From: Serpentinicella sp031432315
GTDB taxonomy: Bacteria > Bacillota > Clostridia > Peptostreptococcales > Natronincolaceae
Direction of reading: 5' to 3'
Length of the DNA stretch: 64,000 nucleotides
Assembly (NCBI RefSeq): GCF_031432315.1
Contig: NZ_JAVKGO010000008.1
Span: forward strand, 1 to 64,000
Made by a program: the position numbers and the translations under genes. The notes under the pieces are model-generated. The model saw only the letters and a list, made by a program, of their open reading frames with translations, was not told the origin of the DNA and made no database searches. Positions 34,685 through 43,142 of the stretch are shown here, one piece after another; position 1 is the first letter of the stretch; the number at the start of each line of letters is the position of its first letter.

Positions 34685-34847
34685 GTGCTATACACCACCA
34701 AATCATAGCCATTTATAATAATAATGTATTTTGTATTCTTGCCTATCTTTTTAGATTATATCATGGTTATATGTTTTTATCTATAATAATGAGACTAATC
34801 AATCACTTTAAGGTAAATCCCTTGTATGACGTTAATACCAGCAAAAA

Positions 34848-34880
34848 TAATAAAACCTCTTATTTCACAACAAGAGGTTC
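34848..34880 (-). terminator. Terminator of the ferredoxin-domain gene
   Basis: Stem AACCTCTT/AAGAGGTT followed by TTATTATTTTT on the minus strand. Confidence 0.75.
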
Positions 34881-34896
34881 TAGATTTTATTATATG

Positions 34897-35670
34897 CTAT
34901 TTTTTCTGTCCTTGTATACCAATCTTCACTTTATTAACTACAATATTTTTACTTGATTTAATTACTGCTTCATCTACTGCTCTTACAATACCGCCACAAC
35001 ATGGCACTTCCATAAAAGCAACTGTTATAGATTTTAAGTTATTAGATGCAATAATATTTGTAAGTTTCTCAGTATAATGCTCAAGATCATCTAACTTAGG
35101 GCAGCCTATGACTACTGCTTTTCCTTTTAATAAGTCTAAATGATAGTTTGGATAGGCAAATGGTACACAATCGGCAGTTACTAATAAATCAGCATTTTCA
35201 AAGTATGGTGCATTTACTGGAACAAGATTTAGTTGTACAGGCCATTGTCGTAATTGTGGTTTAATTTTAATTTCAATATCGCCGTTATTAACTGTCGCTT
35301 GTGTATCATTTGTTTCTTCTTCAAACTTCATCATTCTGCTACCTGGACAACCGCCATGCCCATGTCCATGTCCTTGGGGATTGTTGTGAGGAGTTTGACT
35401 TTGTTCTTGAGGTTTAAAAGTTTTTCCTTGGCTTTTAAGTAGTTCTTCCACTGCTTCTTCATCAAAGGCTTCCGCCTCTCTTTTTACAACTTTTAAAGCA
35501 TTTTGTGGACAATGTCCAATACAGGCTCCTAACCCATCACAATAGATATCACTTACTAGTTTTGCTTTTCCATCAATAATTTGGATCGCTCCTTCTGCAC
35601 ATCCTGGAACACACAATCCACATCCATCGCATTTTGATTCATCTATTTCGATAATTTCTCTCATTGACAT
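34897..35670 (-). CDS. 4Fe-4S ferredoxin-domain iron-sulfur protein with His/Gly linker
   Basis: 257 residues from the ATG at 35670 (GGGAGTG 6 nt upstream; the longer frame adds a GTG and two Asn). Two [4Fe-4S] sites at the N-terminus: CDGCGLCVPGCAEGAI and YCDGLGACIGHCPQNAL. A linker follows with GHGHGHGGCPGS (about 105-120), a possible metal site. The C-terminal domain has LVTADCVPFAYPNYH, VVIGCPKLDD and MEVPCCGGI, cysteines likely to bind another cofactor. This domain order is frequent in anaerobes; the electron partner is not known. Confidence 0.75.
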   Translation of the reverse strand: MSMREIIEIDESKCDGCGLCVPGCAEGAIQIIDGKAKLVSDIYCDGLGACIGHCPQNALKVVKREAEAFDEEAVEELLKSQGKTFKPQEQSQTPHNNPQGHGHGHGGCPGSRMMKFEEETNDTQATVNNGDIEIKIKPQLRQWPVQLNLVPVNAPYFENADLLVTADCVPFAYPNYHLDLLKGKAVVIGCPKLDDLEHYTEKLTNIIASNNLKSITVAFMEVPCCGGIVRAVDEAVIKSSKNIVVNKVKIGIQGQKK

Positions 35671-35749
35671 GTTGTTCACTCCCTTTTATTTATCTTAAGT
35701 ATATTTTATTTAATAACTTTTTAAAAGTATGTGACAATTCTCACTTATG

Positions 35750-36115
35750 TTAGATTTTTAATGACTTACCACATAGAGGGCAATAAGATATATCATCGTC
35801 ATAGGTTTCTTTACAATAATCACAAGCGTTTATTTTTTGCATTTTAAATACGAGTTTTTGTAAAGTTTCTATATCATTCTCTAATGATGCTATCTTATTA
35901 ACTAATTGATTTAGTTGTGTTGTAGCAAACGCTTGATTATTTTTCATTTGATTGTAAACCTGTCTGCCAATCTCAATGTATAAATCTTCTAGCTCCTTTT
36001 CACGTTTTCGTATGCTTAAATTTATTTTACTAATCTCTACGACTTCAGATGATTTTTCTGAAAGAGATTTTACAGACTCGGCAAGTGTATAGGACAGCTT
36101 ATCCATAAATCGCAA
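35750..36115 (-). CDS. Coiled-coil zinc-ribbon protein
   Basis: 121 residues. The start is taken as TTG at 36115, with AGGAGG 7 nt upstream; the ATG three codons later is 16 nt away. A long helix/coiled coil (about 10-95, KREKELEDLYIEIGRQVYNQ) ends in a zinc ribbon: CDYCKETY...YCPLCGKSL (four Cys, about 100-117). Similar proteins are common in Clostridia, often near cell-envelope genes; function unknown. Confidence 0.7.
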   Translation of the reverse strand: MRFMDKLSYTLAESVKSLSEKSSEVVEISKINLSIRKREKELEDLYIEIGRQVYNQMKNNQAFATTQLNQLVNKIASLENDIETLQKLVFKMQKINACDYCKETYDDDISYCPLCGKSLKI

Positions 36116-36211
36116 ATAGACCGCCTCCTTATGTGTTTATTTTATTTTTATTCCGTACATAGCGATTTGGTTCCATAATTCAACTTCCAACTCTACTAAA
36201 AAGCTTCAAAA

Positions 36212-36262
36212 AACAAAAACACATTGCTCAATGGTGGATACATCCCATAAACAATGTGTTAA
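36212..36262 (-). terminator. Terminator of the FAH-family gene
   Basis: AACACATTG/CAATGTGTT stem with TTTTGTTTTTT on the minus strand. Confidence 0.75.
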
Positions 36263-36290
36263 TATCTAATTTCAATTTATTTTTTTATCC

Positions 36291-37175
36291 TTACTCAACT
36301 TTGTTTATTAAAGTTCCTATTTTATCTATATGGCATTCTATCATATCACCTGATTTTAATAGTTTAGGTGGTTCAAAACCCATTCCTACTCCCGATGGCG
36401 TTCCTGTAGCAATAATGTCTCCAGGCATCAATGTTATCCCTTTTGAAAGATCACTAATTATATATGGAATATCAAAAATTAGATTTTTCGTATTTGACTT
36501 TTGGCGTAATTCCCCATTTACCTTTGATGATAATTCTAATTCTAGTGGTAATGGTAATACATCCTTATGGACAATACATGGTCCCATTGTCGTGAATGTA
36601 TCTAAGCTCTTTCCCCTTGTCCATTGTGTATGCTTCCGTTGTAAGTCTCTAGCAGTTATATCATTCATAATGCTATAGCCAAAAATGTACGCTTCTACCT
36701 CTTCTTTTTTTATATTAGTTCCTTCTTTTCCTATAATAATGGCTAGTTCTACTTCATAGTCTACTTGTTGTGTTATATTATGGTGAGGATTTATCAGTCC
36801 TCCTGGACCAACAATACGATTAGCCATTTTACTAAAATATACTGGGACATCAGGGATTTTTCGTTCTTTTCCTAGACTATCTTTTAATTCTACAACATGA
36901 TCTTTATAATTTAACCCTAAACATATAATACTTCTTAAGGGGATAGGAATAGGTGCTTTTAATTGGATATTGTCTAAAGAAATTGACTGTGTATTTTTTT
37001 CTAGCATACCTTTTTTAATTGTCATTAATTTCTCTTGATCAAAGTTTTCGATTAACTCCTGCATGGTATTAAATTTGTTACCTTCCAGTAATACATTCAT
37101 ATTAAAAACTTGGTCTTTATCATTAATAACGCCTACTTTTTCTTGATTATTCTCTAAATATGTAATAAATCTCAT
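36291..37175 (-). CDS. Fumarylacetoacetate hydrolase family protein
   Basis: 294 residues from the ATG at 37175 (AAAGG 9 nt upstream; MRFITYLENN is the normal start for the family, so the ten extra residues of the longer frame are dropped). FAH domain: GLNYKDHVVEL, KMANRIVGPGGLINPHH, then DYEVELAIIIGKEG with the metal-binding acidic residues, DITARDLQRKHTQWTRGKSLDTF and GDIIATGTPSGVGMG. Such proteins hydrolyse or decarboxylate beta-dicarbonyl compounds in aromatic or sugar-acid catabolism; the exact substrate cannot be told. Not in an operon. Confidence 0.85.
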   Translation of the reverse strand: MRFITYLENNQEKVGVINDKDQVFNMNVLLEGNKFNTMQELIENFDQEKLMTIKKGMLEKNTQSISLDNIQLKAPIPIPLRSIICLGLNYKDHVVELKDSLGKERKIPDVPVYFSKMANRIVGPGGLINPHHNITQQVDYEVELAIIIGKEGTNIKKEEVEAYIFGYSIMNDITARDLQRKHTQWTRGKSLDTFTTMGPCIVHKDVLPLPLELELSSKVNGELRQKSNTKNLIFDIPYIISDLSKGITLMPGDIIATGTPSGVGMGFEPPKLLKSGDMIECHIDKIGTLINKVE

Positions 37176-37257
37176 TAAATCATACCTTTCTACATTTTTA
37201 CTCATTGTACATAATATTTATTAAATATTCAATATTTTTAAAATTGGATAAGCTTCA

Positions 37258-37302
37258 AAAAGAAAAAGACAAGCGCTATTTTAAACGCTTGTCTTTTTCT
37301 TA
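37258..37302 (-). terminator. Terminator of the sleB-ypeB operon
   Basis: 15-bp perfect stem AGAAAAAGACAAGCG/CGCTTGTCTTTTTCT. Confidence 0.85.
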
Positions 37303-37334
37303 AATTAAAGTTATATTTGTCTTTTGCAATTTTA

Positions 37335-38693
37335 TCAAATGACTAGGGTTCCGTCTTCTTGTTCTACCATTAATAATATTTGTCTTTGATGACCAGTTTC
37401 CGCATGAATATATATTAAGTAACGATCTTCTCCTAATTGAACGGTAAATTCATAGCATAGAACTTCGTCCTGTCCTTCCGTAGGTATCATAGCCAATCGT
37501 ACATTTTCAACTTCAGCTGCACTTGTTAGCTTCTCTCTTGCCTCATCTTCTGAAATTTCAGGTTCTGCTATCTCTCTTTCGTGATGATTCATTAGATATC
37601 CTTCTGTTTCTAATCCAAGAATATCTCCATTATCTAATGCCACTTTCACTTTTATTAAATCTGGATACACAATTACATCATCTTGCATATATGCAAAGTT
37701 AATTAATATCTGTCCTTCATAAGCAATTGTATAAGTTGATACCATATCGTCATAGCCTAAAGTTTGTAAAAATTGCTCTGCTATGTCAATTGCCTCATTT
37801 TCGTCTAATTGACTATCTCCTACTACTCTAGGATTAATATACCATAGAATGTGTCCACCTTGTTTCGTTATACCTGCAGCAACCTCTTCTCCATCACCAT
37901 TCCCTTCTTTTTGTGCACGAAGATAGTAACCTGTAAAAGCTGTATTTTGAATGCCACCAACAGCTTCTATATTGCTTATATTTTGATCTGAAAATGCTTC
38001 TTGTAATACTCCTATAGCTTCATCTCTTTGTATTTCTTCACCCTCGAGTCTGGGCTTCCTGTCTTTCATATGCTCTGAAAAAGGTCCATCATAGATTAAT
38101 TCTGGATAGTCCTGCATACGTTCCTCTATATTAATTAAATTCATATCTGTCATACGATCATTTACAGCATCTAAATCTCTATTTGCTTCTCTTCTTAAAT
38201 CTCCAAAGTTTACACCGTCCGCTACAATTTGCTGTTGCAACTCTATTAAATGTTGTGATAATAGATTAGCGTAACTATGTAGCTCAGTTAAGGTTTCCAT
38301 TTCTTCTTCATCTAATAATTGTCCTTCTAAGGTTTTATTAACCATAGCTGTACAATAGTCTCCCATTTGACTAAGAAACTTTTCAACTTGACGAATATTA
38401 GCATGGTTTAAAGGTAATTGAGTTAATTTTTCTTGTGCCATGTAACTTTGAAATACGGTCTCATTTAAAAATTTAGCCATATCATTCGTTGAACCTGATA
38501 CCATTGCTTTTGCTAAATCAACTTGTGCATTTTCAACATGCCCAATTAAATCATAAAATTGACGTTGAAACTGCAAATCAAGATAAGTGTGATAGTCTCT
38601 TGATTGATTATATTGATAAACACCCCATATACTTGTTCCTATTAACGCTATTCCTAGAATAACTGGTAGGGTATATCTTTTCCATTTCTCCAT
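37335..38693 (-). CDS. ypeB: Germination protein YpeB
   Basis: 452 residues. Needed for SleB to be placed and kept inactive in the spore. An N-terminal membrane anchor (about 9-26) precedes a helical region (to about 200) and then PepSY-like modules in the C-terminal half (DEAIGVLQEAFSDQNISNIE, ENEAIDIAEQFLQTLGYDD and DEAREKLTSAAEVENVRLAM). Gene order after sleB, with 17 nt between them, is the classical bicistron. RBS AAAGGAGTG. Confidence 0.93.
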   Translation of the reverse strand: MEKWKRYTLPVILGIALIGTSIWGVYQYNQSRDYHTYLDLQFQRQFYDLIGHVENAQVDLAKAMVSGSTNDMAKFLNETVFQSYMAQEKLTQLPLNHANIRQVEKFLSQMGDYCTAMVNKTLEGQLLDEEEMETLTELHSYANLLSQHLIELQQQIVADGVNFGDLRREANRDLDAVNDRMTDMNLINIEERMQDYPELIYDGPFSEHMKDRKPRLEGEEIQRDEAIGVLQEAFSDQNISNIEAVGGIQNTAFTGYYLRAQKEGNGDGEEVAAGITKQGGHILWYINPRVVGDSQLDENEAIDIAEQFLQTLGYDDMVSTYTIAYEGQILINFAYMQDDVIVYPDLIKVKVALDNGDILGLETEGYLMNHHEREIAEPEISEDEAREKLTSAAEVENVRLAMIPTEGQDEVLCYEFTVQLGEDRYLIYIHAETGHQRQILLMVEQEDGTLVI

Positions 38694-38710
38694 AATACGA
38701 TTTCACTCCT

Positions 38711-39400
38711 TTAATGTGCAAATACGTGTCTCCCTATTCTTAAACTAATTTCCCTCGTCCAAATCCACTGACTGGTTGCTGTGGCAGGATTCCAGAAATA
38801 TATGGCTCCCCCGGTTGGATCCCAACCGTTTAAAGCATCCCGTGCAGCTCTATAAGCCGAGTCATCGGGTTGTTCATTAATAGTGCCTCTTTTTACTGGT
38901 TCAAAGGCACAGGGTTGGTATACAACACCGGCCATCGTATTTGGAAAAGCTGGATTCCTAACCCTATTTAGTACCACTGCTCCTACTGCTACTTGTCCTT
39001 CATAAGGCTCACCTCTTGCCTCCGCATGGATCGTTCTTGCTAATAAATGTACATCATCACTCCTTGAAACACCACCACTTGCCGGTGCAGAAGTACCGCC
39101 CCCTGCTCTAGGAAGTCCTATAGCAGCTCTTGTTTGAGGTCCAACTATACCATCCACCGTCAAACCATTTCGTCTTTGAAAAAGTCTCACCGCTTCATAA
39201 GTCTGTGGCCCGTAAGTACCGGATATTGGACCGTCATAGTATCCCCAATTACTAAGTCTCGTCTGAATCGTTCTTACTTCAGCTCCAGTAGAGCCCCAGC
39301 CAATGTTTTGGCCGTGAACATCGTCAATTATGACATAGCTTAGAAATGATAGTGTCATTACGAGCAATAATGCAATGCTAAGCACTTTATTCTTCTTCAT
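38711..39400 (-). CDS. sleB: Spore cortex-lytic enzyme SleB
   Basis: 229 residues from the ATG at 39400 (AAGGAGGG 6 nt upstream); the longer frame runs through that site. Signal peptide (about 1-30), a peptidoglycan-binding module (about 32-95: STGAEVRTIQTRLSNWGYYD, then GIVGPQTRAAIGL), a Gly/Ser linker, and a SleB hydrolase_2 domain with LLARTIHAEARGEPYEGQ (catalytic Glu), VGAVVLNRVRNP and FWNP. SleB is a lytic transglycosylase that degrades cortex during germination. Operon with ypeB. Confidence 0.95.
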   Translation of the reverse strand: MKKNKVLSIALLLVMTLSFLSYVIIDDVHGQNIGWGSTGAEVRTIQTRLSNWGYYDGPISGTYGPQTYEAVRLFQRRNGLTVDGIVGPQTRAAIGLPRAGGGTSAPASGGVSRSDDVHLLARTIHAEARGEPYEGQVAVGAVVLNRVRNPAFPNTMAGVVYQPCAFEPVKRGTINEQPDDSAYRAARDALNGWDPTGGAIYFWNPATATSQWIWTREISLRIGRHVFAH

Positions 39401-39489
39401 ATGTACCCTCCTTGCTTGTTTTTCCATTGTAAAAGCTATTATAAAAGTACTATTATTTTTATCTAAAACTAATTAATTTATCCAAAAAA

Positions 39490-39527
39490 GAGAAAAATCT
39501 TTGACCATATATTAGTCAAAGATTTTA
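39490..39527 (-). terminator. Terminator of the RodA/FtsW gene
   Basis: 12-bp stem AAAATCTTTGAC/GTCAAAGATTTT with T-run on the minus strand. Confidence 0.8.
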
Positions 39528-39570
39528 TGTGTATAATGCTATATATTTAATTCATCCCCTAATTTTAGAA

Positions 39571-40674
39571 TTAGAAATTAATTTTATATCTTCGGATATT
39601 AACATTTAAAACTAGTCCGATGGCAATCATATTTGATAGCATAAAGGTTCCCCCGTAACTTACGAAAGGCAAAGGTTTTCCTGTAACAGGCATTAGACCT
39701 ATTGTCATGGCAATATTTGCAAAAATATGAAAAGCTAACATAAAGGTTACACCTGTTGCCATATATGCGCCAAAATCATCTTTCGCTTCTCTTGCTACAT
39801 CAATACACCTGATTAGCAGTATCATGTAACAAATTAGTAGCAAAAATACGCCTGCAAACCCAAGGATTTGTGCGGTTATTGAAAAAATAAAATCCGTGTG
39901 CTTTTCCGGTAAAAATCCATACTCGTGAAAATACCGTTCAATATCTGTAACCCAAAGACCAAAGAACTGCCCAGATCCTACAGTAATCTTCGATTGGATA
40001 ATTTGATAACCCCTTCCCATTGGATCTAATTCTGGATTTAGGAAAATTAATATTCTATCTTTTTGATAACCTTCAAGTCCAAGCCAAATTAATGGGGCTG
40101 ATACGATTGCCCCTAAAGCTGTATATATAATATATTTATATTTTAGACCTGCCACAAAAAACATTCCAAAGGTAAATATTACAAAGGCCATCGTTGTCCC
40201 TAAATCCGGTTGCCTAGCAACAAGGGCCATAGGAATGGCAGCAACCACTAAAATTTTCAGAATCGTTACCGGTTTATTTAAATTTTCTTTATGATCACTT
40301 AGCATTTTTGCTATACAAATAATCATACCTATCTTAACAAAATCCGAAGGCTGAAAACCAAATCCGCCAATACGTATCCATCTTCTTGCACCCCACTGCT
40401 CATCTCCAGTTCCAAAAACTAAAACAGCAACTAAAAGTAAATTTGATAGAATATAAATTGGAACGTAAAATTTAGCAAACTGATTATAGTCAATAAATAA
40501 AATAACAATGATTGCGGCAAATCCAATAAGTACCGAAGCAACTTGTGTCCTTATATGACTTTCACTCCAGCCAGTGGCTTGTCCTACCATAAATACGCCA
40601 AGAACACAGATAATAAGTATTACTGCGACCAAAGTAAAATCCATTTTTTTAATCATTTTATTTTTTATCTGCAT
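39571..40674 (-). CDS. RodA/FtsW/SpoVE family peptidoglycan glycosyltransferase
   Basis: 367 residues from the ATG at 40674 (AGAGAGGA 10 nt upstream). About ten helices. SEDS signatures: RWIRIGGFGFQPSDFVKIGM and the C-terminal FVSYGGTFMLSNMIAIGLVL. It polymerises lipid II glycan chains together with a class B PBP. The ARRWI and QPSDF form suggests RodA over FtsW, but no division or rod-shape genes adjoin it and SpoVE-like sporulation roles are possible. It stands alone with its own terminator. Confidence 0.88.
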   Translation of the reverse strand: MQIKNKMIKKMDFTLVAVILIICVLGVFMVGQATGWSESHIRTQVASVLIGFAAIIVILFIDYNQFAKFYVPIYILSNLLLVAVLVFGTGDEQWGARRWIRIGGFGFQPSDFVKIGMIICIAKMLSDHKENLNKPVTILKILVVAAIPMALVARQPDLGTTMAFVIFTFGMFFVAGLKYKYIIYTALGAIVSAPLIWLGLEGYQKDRILIFLNPELDPMGRGYQIIQSKITVGSGQFFGLWVTDIERYFHEYGFLPEKHTDFIFSITAQILGFAGVFLLLICYMILLIRCIDVAREAKDDFGAYMATGVTFMLAFHIFANIAMTIGLMPVTGKPLPFVSYGGTFMLSNMIAIGLVLNVNIRRYKINF

Positions 40675-40771
40675 AGTGCGCGTATCCTCTCTAATCAAAA
40701 AACTCTCTTATTACTAGTTTACTCTAGAAATATACCTTTTGCAACATGAAACAAGATTGTGTAATAAAACA

Positions 40772-40823
40772 AAAATACAACAATAAAAGCGAAGCATTTG
40801 CTTCGCTTTTATTGTTGTATTTT
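40772..40823 (-). terminator. Terminator of the second SASP gene
   Basis: 25-bp perfect hairpin with a 2-nt loop, core AAAAGCGAAGCA/TGCTTCGCTTTT, flanked by T-rich tracts; the longest perfect stem seen in the window. Confidence 0.85.
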
Positions 40824-40841
40824 GAATTTGGACTACTTTAA

Positions 40842-41066
40842 TTATTGTTGACCACTCATGTTTTGTTGAGCTTGTTCTACTAATCTTTTAGTCATGTATC
40901 CACCAACATAACCATTTTGTCTCGCAGTTAAGTTTCCTTTATCAGTTTGCTCATAGTTAGATAAACCAAGTTCATTTGCAATCTCAGTTTTCATTTGATT
41001 TAGAGCTTGACGAGCAGCTGGAACTACGATTTGATTTCTACCTGAATTATTGTTGTTGTTTGGCAT
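40842..41066 (-). CDS. Alpha/beta-type small acid-soluble spore protein, second copy
   Basis: 74 residues from the ATG at 41066 (AAGGAGGG 8 nt upstream). The longer frame to 41147 has no signal. It shares the core QALNQMKTEIANELGLSNYE with the 11231 copy and differs in its Asn-rich start (MPNNNNNSGRNQIVV) and QQ end. The GPR site and DNA-binding helix are present. A CATAATA box lies about 65 nt upstream on the minus strand, with a weak -35 partner, in line with a sigma G promoter. Confidence 0.95.
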   Translation of the reverse strand: MPNNNNNSGRNQIVVPAARQALNQMKTEIANELGLSNYEQTDKGNLTARQNGYVGGYMTKRLVEQAQQNMSGQQ

Positions 41067-41182
41067 TATCGTCACCCTCCTTCCATAAGTGTGTTTTGTA
41101 GCGCTAGCTACACTACTATTATGTGTGGAGGATGTTATTTTAATCATTGTAAATTTATACTAAATTAGTATTTTATGTATAT

Positions 41183-41215
41183 AGCAAGAACTGTTAGAAA
41201 GTCTAACAGTTCTTA
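41183..41215 (-). terminator. Terminator of the 41224-41439 gene
   Basis: 13-bp stem AAGAACTGTTAGA/TCTAACAGTTCTT. Confidence 0.7.
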
Positions 41216-41223
41216 TTATTTAA

Positions 41224-41439
41224 CTAAAATCTAAAAAATCCACTTGAACCAAATAAAACTAAGAAAATAATAAAAATAAAGATTAAGTTTTGATCTAAGC
41301 CAAAGAACCCAGTTCCACATCCTGCTCCTCCACCTGAAAAAAACAGAAGAAGAATAATTATTATAATGTATATATTCGATCCTTTACCAAAACCTCCAAA
41401 GAAATTGCTTAACAAATCATTTTTTACTGTTTCACTCAT
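41224..41439 (-). CDS. Small glycine/hydrophobic protein
   Basis: 71 residues: MSETVKNDLLSNFFGGFGKG, then a very hydrophobic helix with repeated Ile (YIIIIILLLFF), a SGGGAGCGTGFFG hinge and a second helix ending GFFRF. The pattern resembles small YjcZ-like spore-coat membrane proteins, without being an assured match. AAGGGGGCAATT precedes the ATG. Expression probably linked to sporulation, from position beside a SASP gene; this is inference only. Confidence 0.55.
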   Translation of the reverse strand: MSETVKNDLLSNFFGGFGKGSNIYIIIIILLLFFSGGGAGCGTGFFGLDQNLIFIFIIFLVLFGSSGFFRF

Positions 41440-41539
41440 TTAAATTGCCCCCTTCATTTTTGAATATAATTAAACGCTCTTAATCCATACTATGAAATTC
41501 ATAAAAAGGTGTGCAAATCTAAATGAACTTTTTTGAAAT

Positions 41540-42277
41540 TTAAATTTTTCTTTTATTTTGCTCATTATTATATATTGCTGTAACCTGTAGTAACTTGTTA
41601 AACCCTTGTATACCTACTTCTAACTCAAACAAGCTAGGTTCTCTTACTGTAATGTATTGAAGAATATTTAAGGATTCTAAAAATTTATTTTGCATTTTGG
41701 ATAAATACTTTGTTATTTGTAATGCCACAATTAAAAGAAACAAATAAAATATTAAATAATTTATTTTAAGAAAACTAGTCAAAACATAAAGGATCAAAAA
41801 AATTGTCACAAGGTTAGACCCACATTTTTTGTTAAATCTTGATGATTGTTCAACCTCATTTATGTCTATATAGCCTTTTTCACTATAACAGTTAATAATT
41901 TTATGTTCTGCCCCATGAAATTTAAGAATTTTTAATATACTTTTATGATTTAATACGCTTACAATACCAATCATTATATAAATCCATACTTCATAAGTCC
42001 GAAAAGGTTCCATAAAATTAAATATTAGGTCCAGTATTAGTAAAAAAGTTAGTGCACAAAAAACAACCCTAATTTTTTTATTTATAATTTTCCATTGATA
42101 GAAAAAAATTAAAATACCATTTAAAAAAGGTATTTTGGAAACTTTTCTTAGCCATCTTGGTGGTAATATCCACTGAATATCATAGTCAACTCTATTATTA
42201 TAATAAGTAGCTTTGACTTTAAAAATATTATTAAAAAATGTGATTCCGTCTTTATGTGCATACCCACCAATTTTCAT
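41540..42277 (-). CDS. DUF1385 family membrane protein (YqhQ-like)
   Basis: 245 residues. Motif FHGAEHKIINCYSEKGY followed by SSRFNKKCGSN (residues about 118-155) is the DUF1385 signature. N-terminal GGYAHKDGITF is shorter than usual (about 300 aa), so this may be a divergent member. Two membrane pairs (about 78-110, 155-190). Its role is not known; the His/Glu/Asn cluster suggests a metal site. RBS AAGGATGTG. Confidence 0.8.
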   Translation of the reverse strand: MKIGGYAHKDGITFFNNIFKVKATYYNNRVDYDIQWILPPRWLRKVSKIPFLNGILIFFYQWKIINKKIRVVFCALTFLLILDLIFNFMEPFRTYEVWIYIMIGIVSVLNHKSILKILKFHGAEHKIINCYSEKGYIDINEVEQSSRFNKKCGSNLVTIFLILYVLTSFLKINYLIFYLFLLIVALQITKYLSKMQNKFLESLNILQYITVREPSLFELEVGIQGFNKLLQVTAIYNNEQNKRKI

Positions 42278-42345
42278 CTGCTCACATCCTTATCCTATAA
42301 GATTATAACCTTTTTTAAAATTTAAATACATATTAATTTATTTTT

Positions 42346-42359
42346 TTGATTTATATCAC
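42346..42359 (+). promoter_or_regulatory. FNR/CRP-like site upstream of the hemerythrin gene
   Basis: TTGAT-TTAT-ATCAC differs from the FNR-type TTGAT-N4-ATCAA by one base, 64 nt before the start codon. Only a pattern match. Confidence 0.35.
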
Positions 42360-42422
42360 GGCTAAATATATAAAATACGTCTATAATAAAACTAAATTAA
42401 AATATGTTAAGGAGGATGAATA

Positions 42423-42989
42423 ATGAAAGCAACAGAAGTTCTTGTATCAGAACATAAAAATATTTTACGTATATTAACAGTAGTAAAAAAACTTTGTATA
42501 GAGGTATATAATACAAAAAAGGTGCATTATGAAGGTTTTTTTGATGCTATTGATTTTATTCGAAACTATGCAGATAAATTTCACCACGGGAAAGAAGAAG
42601 ATATTTTATTTGATAAAATGTCAGCAGAATTAGGCGTAGAAATAAAAAACGGCCCAATATATGGTATGCTGGCAGAACACGATTTAGGAAGATTGTTTAT
42701 TAAAAACCTAGAAGATGCACTGTTACGATCTAAGGAAGGTCATGATAACGCAGAAATCGATATCATCGCCAATGCTACTTGCTATACTGACCTACTTCAC
42801 CGTCACATAGATAAGGAAGATACCGCTATTTTTACTTTTGCAGAAAGAAGTTTTGATCAAAAAACGAAAGAAATAGTTGATGAAGCATTTGAAGCTAGTA
42901 AAATCCGTCTTAATAGCGATGAAACAGAGGCAAAATACGTTGCACTACTGGAAAAGTTAGAGCAATATACACAAGACATAAAGTTCTAA
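42423..42989 (+). CDS. Hemerythrin-domain protein
   Basis: 188 residues. Four-helix HHE cation-binding domain. Iron ligands are placed as SEHKNILRI, KFHHGKEEDILF, AEHDLGRLF and LLHRHIDKEDTAIF. Such proteins carry a di-iron centre that binds or detoxifies oxygen, nitric oxide or peroxide in anaerobes. AAGGAGGATGA precedes the ATG; an FNR-like site lies upstream. Monocistronic. Confidence 0.88.
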   Translation: MKATEVLVSEHKNILRILTVVKKLCIEVYNTKKVHYEGFFDAIDFIRNYADKFHHGKEEDILFDKMSAELGVEIKNGPIYGMLAEHDLGRLFIKNLEDALLRSKEGHDNAEIDIIANATCYTDLLHRHIDKEDTAIFTFAERSFDQKTKEIVDEAFEASKIRLNSDETEAKYVALLEKLEQYTQDIKF

Positions 42990-43046
42990 TATTAATTTAG
43001 ATAAAAACATTAATATTAAAATATAGAATTGACAAAGCGTATATAT

Positions 43047-43112
43047 AAAGAACACATTTATTCAGCGTCATGAGAAACCGTCCAGACGCTGGTTAAATGT
43101 GTTCTTTTTCAT
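43047..43112 (+). terminator. Terminator of the hemerythrin gene
   Basis: 14-bp outer stem AAAGAACACATTTA/TAAATGTGTTCTTT with an inner AGCGTC/GACGCT stem, then TTTTTC. Confidence 0.85.
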
Positions 43113-43142
43113 TTTACAAATTATATGTAATCTTAAATGTGA

